Shown here: positions 6,038 through 12,326 of the stretch, one piece after another
Numbering within the stretch: the stretch's first letter is position 1
How the letters are laid out: the number at the start of each line of letters is the position of its first letter
Source of the DNA: VGSZ01 sp044349155
Lineage (GTDB): Bacteria; Myxococcota; UBA727; VGSZ01
Assembly: GCA_044349155.1 (NCBI GenBank)
Contig: JBIKRQ010000189.1
Location: 1-12,326 of the forward strand
Direction of reading: 5' to 3'
DNA: 12,326 bases
The notes under the pieces: generated by a model
Database searches by the model: none
What the model was told of the DNA's origin: nothing
The model's input: the letters and a program-made list of their open reading frames with translations, nothing else
Position numbers and translations under genes: made by a program

Positions 6038-8029
6038 ATGGTCCCGCGTATCGTGCTTGAGCGCTACGTCATCATTGAGCGCATGGCCGTGGGCGGCATG
6101 GGCGAGGTGTTTCTCGCTCGTCAGGAAGGCGTGGGCGGCTTCCGACGTACCGTCGTGCTCAAAAAGCTGTTGCCCGACGTCGAGGGCAGCGACGACGCCG
6201 CCAGTCGCCTGCTCGACGAAGCGCGCATCGCCGGTTCGTTGGGTCACGAAAACGTCGTTGCGGTCATCGAAGTCGGTACCGACCAGGGCCTGCCCGTGAT
6301 GGCCCTCGAGTATGTGCACGGCGAAAACGCAGGCACGCTGCGCAACCGAGCCGGCAAGCGCGAGCAGCAGATTCCCGTCGAGGTGGTGGCGCGCATTGTC
6401 GCCGATGCTGCCCGCGGCTTGCACCACGCTCATGTCGCGGTCGACGACCACGGCCGCCCACTCAAGATTGTGCACCGCGATGTGGCGCCGAAGAACATCT
6501 TCGTGCGCGTCGATGGCTTGTCGAAGATCGGCGACTTCGGCATCGCCTCGGCAGAGCAGCGGTTGGCGAAGACAGCGACGGGGGCGGTGACCGGCACGCT
6601 GTCGTACATGTCGCCCGAGCAGTTGCTCAACAAGCCACTCACGTCGGCGAGCGATCAGTGGTCTCTCGGCGTGGTGCTGTGGGAAATGCTCACGGGCTAT
6701 CGCCTGTTCAAGGCCGATGGGCCTGCCGAAGTGATCGACGGTGTTTTGAACGCGAAGCTGCGTTCTCCTCGTCGCTTGCGTGAAGGCCTGCCGCGCGAAT
6801 TGTCCGACGTGTGCAAGGCGATGCTCGATCGCGATCCCGCACGACGCGTGCCGTCACTCGAAGACGTCGCGTTGGCGATCGAAGCCGCGGTGCCCGCCTG
6901 TCGAGGTCCGCAGGGGCGCGCGGCCGTTGCCGCCTTCGTCGAGCAGTACGCCGGCGACGAGCTGCGTGAACGCCAACGCCGCATCGAAGAGGGCGCTGAA
7001 GCAACAGCACGCGTGCTGCGCCCCGGTGAAACGGGCCGCGGCTTGTACGGTTCACCATCGGGCTCACAGCGCGTCAGCGAATCGTTGCCACGCGCGCCGA
7101 TGACCACGACGGGCTCGGGGCTCACCGGCACCATCCCCGAGGGCATGCGTGCTGCACACACGGGCTCGGGCATGGCCGCCCCCGCCGACGCGAGTCGTAG
7201 TCGCGCAACCGTGCTCGCCGCCATTGTGACCGTTGTGCTCGCCATCGGTGGCGCCGTCGCCTTCTTCCTGCTCACCGCACCGCCCTCGCCTGCAGCGCTC
7301 ACGATGGCAGCACTCAAGAAGGCGCAGCCCGGCCGGGCATTGGTGCTGCGCGAAGAGTTCATCGAAGAGGGCAGCGAGCAGGACCAGGCCCGCGTCGAGG
7401 CCGCTGCCGAGGTCCTGATGCGGCTTTGCAATGAGCGCATCGACCTGAACATGAAGCACTGGGCGAAGTCCGAGAACGATCGTTCTCGCGCCGCCTCGGA
7501 GCTGGCCACCCGTGAGTATTCCCTCGAGAGCGAGGCGAAGAAGGCGTTGTCGGTGTTCCCCGCCGAGTTCGCGACGGAGAACCTCGACCTGTGGGCCGAG
7601 GAGTGCTGGGCACCGATTCGTTGGCTCGAGCCCGCCAGCACCAACGAGATCCAACACAACGTGCGCACGCGCGTGGTGCCGCAGATCGAAGACACCACCG
7701 AGTGGCGACAAGGCGTGGTGCGCCGGCTGCTGAAACGTGCCGGTACCGACGTCGACGGTGTGATGGCGCAGCTGTGGCCCATCGTGACCGAGCGCCAGGC
7801 GTTGATCGCCCGCTACGCCGCGGTCCCCGAGGGTGAGCTGGCCGCCGTGAAGGAGAAGATCGACGAGCGCGAGCGCATCGGTCACGAGTTGCTGCGCACG
7901 AAGGTGTCGCCAGCGTTCGACAATGCCATCGGCCAGATTGCCTTCATCGACTTTGATGCCGTGGGCGCGTGGGTGCCGCTGTACAGCTACCTGCCGTCGG
8001 TGAAGGCGAAAGAGCCCGGCGCGCGCTGA
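6038..8029 (+). CDS. transmembrane Hanks-type Ser/Thr protein kinase
   Basis: A 663-aa kinase. The catalytic domain (about 8-283) has the Gly-rich loop AVGGMGEVFLAR (17-28), ATP Lys42, catalytic loop HRDVAPKN with Asp148 and Asn153, metal-binding DFG at 166-168, activation segment ending TGTLSYMSPE (185-194), DQWSLG with Asp206, and Arg270. The Lys of HRDxKPxN is Ala150, a substitution common in this bacterial group, so activity is expected. A Ser/Thr/Gly-rich juxtamembrane linker (about 340-388) leads to one membrane helix (about 390-412). The remaining 250 residues would be outside the cytoplasm, are helical and charged, and match no sensor domain that I recognise; they contain only two Cys (464, 523). 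It diverges from the envelope cluster, which suggests sensing of or signalling to the envelope, but targets are unknown. ENDRS (479-483) is encoded by an exact dispersed palindrome. No Shine-Dalgarno is seen before ATG 6038. Confidence 0.94.
   Translation: MVPRIVLERYVIIERMAVGGMGEVFLARQEGVGGFRRTVVLKKLLPDVEGSDDAASRLLDEARIAGSLGHENVVAVIEVGTDQGLPVMALEYVHGENAGTLRNRAGKREQQIPVEVVARIVADAARGLHHAHVAVDDHGRPLKIVHRDVAPKNIFVRVDGLSKIGDFGIASAEQRLAKTATGAVTGTLSYMSPEQLLNKPLTSASDQWSLGVVLWEMLTGYRLFKADGPAEVIDGVLNAKLRSPRRLREGLPRELSDVCKAMLDRDPARRVPSLEDVALAIEAAVPACRGPQGRAAVAAFVEQYAGDELRERQRRIEEGAEATARVLRPGETGRGLYGSPSGSQRVSESLPRAPMTTTGSGLTGTIPEGMRAAHTGSGMAAPADASRSRATVLAAIVTVVLAIGGAVAFFLLTAPPSPAALTMAALKKAQPGRALVLREEFIEEGSEQDQARVEAAAEVLMRLCNERIDLNMKHWAKSENDRSRAASELATREYSLESEAKKALSVFPAEFATENLDLWAEECWAPIRWLEPASTNEIQHNVRTRVVPQIEDTTEWRQGVVRRLLKRAGTDVDGVMAQLWPIVTERQALIARYAAVPEGELAAVKEKIDERERIGHELLRTKVSPAFDNAIGQIAFIDFDAVGAWVPLYSYLPSVKAKEPGAR
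7471..7488. repeat. dispersed palindrome, exact core copy 4, extended to 18 bp
   Basis: CGAGAACGATCGTTCTCG is a perfect 18-bp palindrome, the longest of the copies. It lies in the C-terminal part of the kinase gene, read as E-N-D-R-S. Confidence 0.93.
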
Positions 8030-8049
8030 CGACGACGTTTGGCGATTGA

Positions 8050-8061
8050 AAACGTTCGTTC
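8050..8061. repeat. degenerate copy of the palindrome before the isomerase gene
   Basis: On the minus strand this reads GAACGAACGTTT, one mismatch to GAACGATCGTTT. It lies in the 108-bp gap between the kinase and isomerase genes; a further CGATCGTT half-match follows at about 8067. Confidence 0.55.
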
Positions 8062-8137
8062 ACCGCGATCGTTGACGTTCGCTTCGTGCGTGGTGGGCGG
8101 GGGTTGCCGTCGTCGATGGTGCTCGCTACCGCGGCGC

Positions 8138-8971
8138 ATGCCTACTGCTGCCGACCTCGTGCTTGTCTCGACGAAGAACCGCGTCACCACGCTGACGATG
8201 AACGATCCGCGTCGCCTCAACGGCTGGACCAACGAGATGATGGCCGCGTTGAAGGCCGCGTTCGCGAAGGCCGCCAGCGACGCCGACACCGCCGTCGTCG
8301 TGCTCACGGGCACCGGCCGCTTCTACAGCGCAGGCGTGAACCTGGGTGGCACGCTGCAGCTCGCGCACCCCGAAACGCTGCGCCAGGAAATCGTGCGCCA
8401 CAACCAGGCGCTGTTCGACCTGTTCCTCGACTTCAGCAAGCCCATCCTCGTCGCCGCCAACGGCCCGGCCATCGGCGCCACCGTCACGTCGGCCACCCTG
8501 TGCGATGGCATCGTCGCGGCCACCGCGGCCACGTTCTCGACGCCATTTCATCGCCTGGGCATTCCGCCCGAAGGCTGCTCGAGCATTCACTTCGCACGCT
8601 TGATGGGCGAGCCCACCGCGCAACGCTTCCTCGGCAAGGAAGGCTTTTCGCCCTCCGCCGCCGAAGCGCTCACTGCTGGGCTCATCACTCACGTCGCCAG
8701 CGACGACCAGCTGATGGCCGAGGCCCAGCGCATTGCCGAAGGGTGGGTGGCCGAGGGCAAGCAACGCACGTTCCGCGGTGGCAGCACGAAGGACGAGCTG
8801 AAGGCCGCGAATGCGCGCGAATCCATCGCGCTCGCCAACGCGTTTTTGAGCCCGCGCTTCCTCGAAGGCCAGTTCAAGTTCCTGGCGAAGAAGAAGAAGG
8901 TCGCACCTGCGCTGCTGTTCTTGTCGCTGCGCGTGAGCCGCCCGCTGTGGTCGCGCCTGCTCAAGGGCTGA
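8138..8971 (+). CDS. enoyl-CoA hydratase/isomerase family protein, ECI2-like
   Basis: A 277-aa crotonase-fold enzyme of acyl-CoA metabolism, cytoplasmic. The N-terminal strand pair VLVSTKNRVTTLTMNDP (8-24), the CoA-binding/oxyanion segment GRFYSAGVNL (60-69) and GPAIGATVT (109-117) are all in place. The motif GIPPEGCSS (141-149) matches the PEGCSS motif of delta3,delta2-enoyl-CoA isomerase 2, in which the Glu (here Glu145) is the catalytic base; a second hydratase Glu is not evident at the GPAIG helix. I therefore favour an isomerase that lets beta-oxidation handle unsaturated acids over a hydratase. ATG at 8138 gives the usual family N-terminus; in-frame upstream sequence from 8039 is not family-like. 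No good Shine-Dalgarno is visible. It lies 108 bp after the kinase gene, with no evident functional link, and converges on the YyaL-type gene. Confidence 0.9.
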   Translation: MPTAADLVLVSTKNRVTTLTMNDPRRLNGWTNEMMAALKAAFAKAASDADTAVVVLTGTGRFYSAGVNLGGTLQLAHPETLRQEIVRHNQALFDLFLDFSKPILVAANGPAIGATVTSATLCDGIVAATAATFSTPFHRLGIPPEGCSSIHFARLMGEPTAQRFLGKEGFSPSAAEALTAGLITHVASDDQLMAEAQRIAEGWVAEGKQRTFRGGSTKDELKAANARESIALANAFLSPRFLEGQFKFLAKKKKVAPALLFLSLRVSRPLWSRLLKG

Positions 8972-8999
8972 AGCAAACGACGTCGCCACGGGGGGCGGT

Positions 9000-9011
9000 G
9001 AACGATCGTTT
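9000..9011. repeat. dispersed palindrome, exact core copy 5, convergent gap
   Basis: GAACGATCGTTT. It is the only exact copy outside a gene and lies in the 57-bp gap (8972-9028) between the convergent isomerase and YyaL-type genes. No U-run follows on either strand, so a standard intrinsic terminator is not supported. Confidence 0.9.
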
Positions 9012-9028
9012 CTCCCGGTTTGCTGCGG

Positions 9029-11179
9029 TCAGACGCGGCGCGACAGCACCTCGAGCAGCGCGCGCGACGTGGTCACCGGCAACTGACACGCACCGCCTTC
9101 GCAGACGTAGATGGTGACCTTGCCGTCGACGGCACCGCGGCCGTGCTGCAGCGGCAGGCCCGCTGTGGTGCCTGCGCGCGACCACACCAGCACCCTCGAC
9201 GGGATGTAGCGCTGCCGCAGCACCTGCAGGAGTTGGCGGCCTTCGTCGTCGATCGTGTCGGGCACCACCACCACGATTTCGCGGCCCGCCTCGTCGAGTT
9301 CGAGGGCGGCGGTCATCTCGGCGAGCGCCCAGGGCGCTTTCGCGAGCAATGCCCCAAAGGCCTTCATCGTGGCGTCGGCGCGCACGCGGTAGGCGTCATT
9401 GTCGGTGAGCAGCGCCAGCCGCACCAGGTTTTCGGCGTGGATGGAGTTGCCCGAGGGCTCGGCCCCATCGCGATCGGGCTTCTCACGCGCGAGCAACACT
9501 TCGCCATCGCTGGCCGACACGAAGAAGCCGCCGCGTTCGTCGGCGAAGTACTGCTGCAACACCGCGTCGATGGCGATGGCGTCGTCGAGGAACGATCGTT
9601 CACCTGTCGTTTCAAACAGCTCGACGGCTGCCCTGCACCACCACGCGTGATCGTCGAGCAGGCCCGCACTGCCTGCATCGCCGTCGCGTACGCGCCACAG
9701 ACGACCGCGCTCATCGAGCAGACGTGCGCGCACAGCGGCGTACGCGCGGCGGGCGTGCTGTAGCAGCGTGTCGTCGTCGAACACGAAGGCGGCGCGCGCA
9801 AACGCAGCGATGGCCATGCCGTTGTGGGCGGCGATCACCTTGGTGTCGACGTGCGGTGCGGGTCGCTCACTGCGCGCGGTGAGCAACACGGCGCGCGCCC
9901 GCTCGAGCAGCGCTTCGACGTCGACGAGCTCACGCTTCAGACGCCGCGCGAGCGATGGCAGCGGCTCTTTGTGCCAGGGGATCGAGCGATGCAGCTCTTC
10001 GAAGTTGCCTGCCGCGGTGATGTCGAAAGCGGCGCAGACGAAGGTGATGTCATCGGCGGCGAAGCCTGCAGCACCAAGCTCGGTGCGGGCTTCGTCGGGT
10101 GTCCAGGTGAAGAAGAAGCCTTCTTCGCGTGTGCCACTCGGCGTTGTGCTGTCGGCATCGGTGGCGGCGAAGAAGGTGCCGTCGACGTTGCCCAGCACGT
10201 CGTGCATGAAGCCCAGCGTGCGGCGCGTGGCCTGCTCAAACGCCGCGTCGTGCGTGAGCTGCCATGCATCAAGCAACGCCGGCACCAACAGCGCGTTGTC
10301 GTAGAGCATCTTTTCGAAGTGCGGCACGAGCCAGCGCTCGTCGACACTGTAGCGGTGAAAGCCACCGCCGAGTTGGTCGAATACGCCGCCGGCGATCATC
10401 TTTTTCAACGTGTGCAGCGCCATCTCACGACCCGCCGCGTGCCCGGAGCGCGCGCTGTGCCGAAACAACGCTCGCAGTGGCGTTTGCGACGCGAACTTCG
10501 GCTCGCCCTGCTGCCCACCGTGCACCTTGTCGAAGCGCTCGGCGGTGCGGGCCACGATGGCGTCGACGACGGCAAGCCCGGGTGCTTCGCCCACCGAAGT
10601 GCTCTGCAGCTCGGCGGTGACGGCGGCTGTGAGTTCGGCTGCGCTCTCGAGGACCTGCTCGCGCCGCTGTTGCCATGTCTGTGACAAGTGGTTGATCACC
10701 GTAGCGAAGCCAAGGCGTGCGCCACGTTGCCCGTCGACGGGCGGAAAGTAGGTGCCGGCGTAAAACGGTTGCCGCGTGTCGGGCACCAACCACACGTTCA
10801 TCGGCCAACCACCGCGCCCGCTGAGCGCTTGCAGGGCGGCCATGTACACGGCGTCGACGTCGGGGCGTTCTTCGCGATCGACCTTGATGCAGACGAAGTT
10901 GCTGTTGAGCAGGGCGGCCATGTCGACGTCGTCGAACGACTCTTCCTCCATCACGTGGCACCAGTGGCACGTGGCGTAGCCGACGCTCAGAAACACCGGC
11001 ACATCGCGACGAACGGCTTCAGCGAACGCAGCATCGCCCCACGGCCACCAGTCGACGGGGTTGTGCAGGTGCTGCAGCAGGTACGGCGACGTCTGGCCGA
11101 GCAGATGGTTCGTGAAGCGGGGCGCACCACGCGCGTCGACGTGGAGCGTGCGGTGGCGATGACGAAGCGGTGCGGTCAT
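9029..11179 (-). CDS. yyaL: YyaL/COG1331 thioredoxin-domain protein
   Basis: A 716-aa protein of the conserved COG1331 family (DUF255 thioredoxin-like domain plus an alpha/alpha-toroid, related to human SPATA20); cellular role unsettled. The N-terminal thioredoxin-like domain shows the signature SPYLLQHLHNPVDWWPWG (31-48), the redox motif CHWCH (71-75), DREERPDVD (101-109) and GGWPMNVWLVPD (123-134). The toroid domain shows GEPKF (225-229), GGVFDQLGGGFHRYSVD (264-280), PHFEKMLYDN (286-295), DADS (341-344), DGAEPSGNS (571-579) and a closing YVCEGGACQLPV (691-702). All expected landmarks are present and length is normal. No signal peptide, so cytoplasmic. The ATG at 11179 lies 48 bp after the beta-helix gene on the same strand, so co-transcription is possible. 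An exact dispersed palindrome encodes ERSF (527-530). Confidence 0.93.
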   Translation of the reverse strand: MTAPLRHRHRTLHVDARGAPRFTNHLLGQTSPYLLQHLHNPVDWWPWGDAAFAEAVRRDVPVFLSVGYATCHWCHVMEEESFDDVDMAALLNSNFVCIKVDREERPDVDAVYMAALQALSGRGGWPMNVWLVPDTRQPFYAGTYFPPVDGQRGARLGFATVINHLSQTWQQRREQVLESAAELTAAVTAELQSTSVGEAPGLAVVDAIVARTAERFDKVHGGQQGEPKFASQTPLRALFRHSARSGHAAGREMALHTLKKMIAGGVFDQLGGGFHRYSVDERWLVPHFEKMLYDNALLVPALLDAWQLTHDAAFEQATRRTLGFMHDVLGNVDGTFFAATDADSTTPSGTREEGFFFTWTPDEARTELGAAGFAADDITFVCAAFDITAAGNFEELHRSIPWHKEPLPSLARRLKRELVDVEALLERARAVLLTARSERPAPHVDTKVIAAHNGMAIAAFARAAFVFDDDTLLQHARRAYAAVRARLLDERGRLWRVRDGDAGSAGLLDDHAWWCRAAVELFETTGERSFLDDAIAIDAVLQQYFADERGGFFVSASDGEVLLAREKPDRDGAEPSGNSIHAENLVRLALLTDNDAYRVRADATMKAFGALLAKAPWALAEMTAALELDEAGREIVVVVPDTIDDEGRQLLQVLRQRYIPSRVLVWSRAGTTAGLPLQHGRGAVDGKVTIYVCEGGACQLPVTTSRALLEVLSRRV
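9590..9601. repeat. dispersed palindrome, exact core copy 6
   Basis: GAACGATCGTTC inside the YyaL-type gene; the minus strand reads E-R-S-F (residues 527-530). Confidence 0.92.
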
Positions 11180-11227
11180 CGCGACGGTGTGCAGACTTGC
11201 AGTGCTCAGGGCAACCCGCTGTCGTCG

Positions 11228-12326
11228 TCAGTTGCAGACGTTGGCGACGCACAGGTCGGCGCACACGGAGATTTCGGGCACGCCGACGAACTCGGGCGAG
11301 CCTTCGGTGCAGCGACACGCAGTGCAGCCGTTGCCGGCGGTCCACTCAACGTTGGCGACGTCGAGCTGACTCGAACGCTGGGTGAGTTCCACGGCGAGAT
11401 CGACGTGGTTGCTGCTGAAACGGACGGGCGCGGATGGACCACCGAGGGTCAGGTCAACCTGGTTGTCGCTGTCGTTGACGCGAATGGCTGGCTGGGTTTC
11501 GGTGCACCCGCTGATGGTCGTGTCCTCGAGCAGCACGGCGCCCGCCGTGATGTCGATGCCCGCTGCGCAGGTGATCGCTGGCTGGACCTCGAGGCCTCTG
11601 GTGGTGACGATGCCGCCGCTCCGCAGGGCGATGCAGGTATCGGCGATGACGGTGTCAAACAGCGACACGTTCGAGCCCTGCTGCACAGCAACGTTGCTCG
11701 CGCCGTCGATGAGCGAGTCGGTGAAGATCACGTCGCCACTGCCGCCGTCAACGGAAACAGACGCCGCTGAGAAGTGAACGCGGGTGATCTCACCATCAAC
11801 ACGCTGGATGCTGACCAGATCGAATTGACCCTGCTCGACGAGGCTGTCGGAGAGACGCAGCAGCACATCCTGGTCGACGACGGTGCTGCCGATCAGGGTG
11901 CCGTTTCCCGCGATGCTGAGCCCGCTGATGCGCGCTGTTGTCACGTTGAAGCCGCGCGTCTCCGGCGGGAAGGTGACGCGTTGTGCGACGCCGAAGTTGT
12001 CGGGGTTCTCGCCGACGAGCTCCGTGCCTGGCGCCAGCGTGATCGCCTGTTGTTCGCTGTAGGTCCCTGCGCGAACAAAGATGCACGGCCCGTCGACGCC
12101 CTGCTCTTCCATGCCGACAACGGCGGCCGCGATGGTGTTGTAGGGCAGCGGGCCAACCACGGCATCTGCAGTGGCCAGGCCGCATTCGGGCTCGCCCTCA
12201 CCTTCCCCTTCGCCTTCCCCTTCTCCTTCGCCCTCTCCTTCTCCTTCTACTCCTTCTCCCTCTCCTTCTCCTTCGCCCTCTCCTTCTCCTTCGCCCTCTC
12301 CTTCTCCTTCGCCCTCTCCTTCTCCT
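11228..12326 (-). CDS. secreted beta-helix protein with Gly-Glu linker, 5'-truncated by window edge
   Basis: The reading frame is open from the window edge (12326) to the stop at 11228-11230, so the true start and signal peptide lie outside. The visible N-terminal part is about 22 Gly-Glu dipeptides (12326-12191) with one Val, then PECGLATADAVVGPLPYN. The following region resembles a right-handed beta-helix of the DUF1565/pectin-lyase type: YNTIAAAVVG, IFVRAGTYSE, ITLAPGTELVGE, then repeated short turns such as ISGLSIAGNG, VIFTDSLIDGASN and VLLEDTTISGC. The C-terminus is Cys-rich (NGCTACRC, VCADLCVANVCN), which suggests disulfides outside the cytoplasm. Such acidic linkers commonly follow a lipoprotein or Sec signal and lift the domain off the membrane; here that is inferred, because the signal is not visible. 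No catalytic residues can be assigned; it may bind or hydrolyse a surface polysaccharide, or be structural. A GTG at 12160 could be taken as a start but lies inside the open frame. Confidence 0.85.
   Translation of the reverse strand, partial: GEGEGEGEGEGEGEGEGEGEGEGEGVEGEGEGEGEGEGEGEGEGEPECGLATADAVVGPLPYNTIAAAVVGMEEQGVDGPCIFVRAGTYSEQQAITLAPGTELVGENPDNFGVAQRVTFPPETRGFNVTTARISGLSIAGNGTLIGSTVVDQDVLLRLSDSLVEQGQFDLVSIQRVDGEITRVHFSAASVSVDGGSGDVIFTDSLIDGASNVAVQQGSNVSLFDTVIADTCIALRSGGIVTTRGLEVQPAITCAAGIDITAGAVLLEDTTISGCTETQPAIRVNDSDNQVDLTLGGPSAPVRFSSNHVDLAVELTQRSSQLDVANVEWTAGNGCTACRCTEGSPEFVGVPEISVCADLCVANVCN
12191..12326 (-). repeat. Gly-Glu coding tandem repeat, with an 18-bp higher-order unit
   Basis: On the minus strand this stretch encodes alternating Gly and Glu. 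The basic DNA period is 6 bp. Towards the window edge a higher-order 18-bp unit (plus strand gccctctccttctccttc) occurs at 12230-12247, 12275-12292, 12293-12310 and partially at 12311-12326. The plus strand is almost pure pyrimidine. The repeat continues beyond the window. It is likely to vary in length between strains by slippage in multiples of 6 or 18 bp, which keeps the frame. Confidence 0.95.

Noticed and set aside
6697..7782. Minus-strand open frame opposite the kinase gene
   Set aside because: It is the antisense of a kinase gene with complete motifs, and its product is Ser/Arg-rich low-complexity sequence.
8072..8100. TTGACG as a -35 box upstream of the isomerase
   Set aside because: No plausible -10 hexamer lies 16-18 bp downstream.
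865..9601. GAACGATCGTTC as a LexA/DinR box (GAAC-N4-GTTC)
   Set aside because: The arms fit the Gram-positive LexA box, but the fixed GATC centre, the location of most copies deep in coding sequence and the lack of SOS genes nearby argue against it. Not excluded for the upstream copies.
865..9601. HIP1 element
   Set aside because: HIP1 is GCGATCGC; here the invariant flanks are AA and TT around CGATCG, and the other genes are not cyanobacterial.
11687..11698. 12-bp palindrome AGCAACGTTGCT in the beta-helix gene
   Set aside because: It occurs once, differs from the dispersed element and is compatible with chance.
10688..11770. Plus-strand open frame across the YyaL-type and beta-helix genes
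   Set aside because: It is antisense to two supported genes, has no motif and bridges their gap.
12191..12326. Tandem repeat as a CRISPR array
   Set aside because: There are no unique spacers; the units are contiguous and encode Gly-Glu in frame with the downstream protein.
1..12326. tRNA, rRNA, riboswitch or intrinsic terminator
   Set aside because: No tRNA-like cloverleaf, rRNA segment, or GC hairpin followed by a T-run was found by eye in the short gaps; this cannot exclude weak structures.

Overview
The window is GC-rich and densely coding, with no RNA genes, CRISPR array, insertion sequence or phage genes that I can see. The gene content suggests a Myxococcota/Bradymonadota-type (former Deltaproteobacteria) bacterium: a transmembrane Hanks-type Ser/Thr kinase, a block of lipoproteins, and a secreted beta-helix protein with a long Gly-Glu linker. 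This placement is inferred from protein style only; no marker gene is present.

Layout. A plus-strand alpha/beta hydrolase (58-834) converges on, and overlaps by 35 bp, the last gene of a minus-strand cell-envelope cluster running from 6019 down to 800. In transcription order the cluster encodes a secreted barrel-like protein, an LpoB-type PBP-activator lipoprotein, a YcfL/DUF1425-like lipoprotein, a second lipoprotein with LpoB/CsgG-like features, a 604-aa COG3014-type lipoprotein, and a 197-aa lipoprotein coupled to it by an ATGA overlap. Five of the six products have lipoprotein signal peptides. Diverging from the cluster, with only 18 bp between start codons, is a membrane Ser/Thr kinase (6038-8029), followed by an enoyl-CoA hydratase/isomerase-family gene of the ECI2 type (8138-8971). 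On the minus strand lie a COG1331/YyaL thioredoxin-domain protein (11179-9029) and, upstream of it, a beta-helix protein whose 5' end lies beyond the window (11228->12326).

The most striking non-genic signal is a dispersed palindrome, GAACGATCGTT(C/T). Its 10-bp core AACGATCGTT occurs exactly six times in 12.3 kb (about 0.01 expected with equal base frequencies). Five copies are inside genes, in all three reading frames, and one is in a convergent gap. Four degenerate copies sit in the gaps upstream of start codons. The change of reading frame shows the signal is selected or spread at DNA level, not as a protein motif. I regard this, and the LpoB-YcfL-COG3014 lipoprotein cassette beside a sensor-like kinase, as the two things most worth following up.
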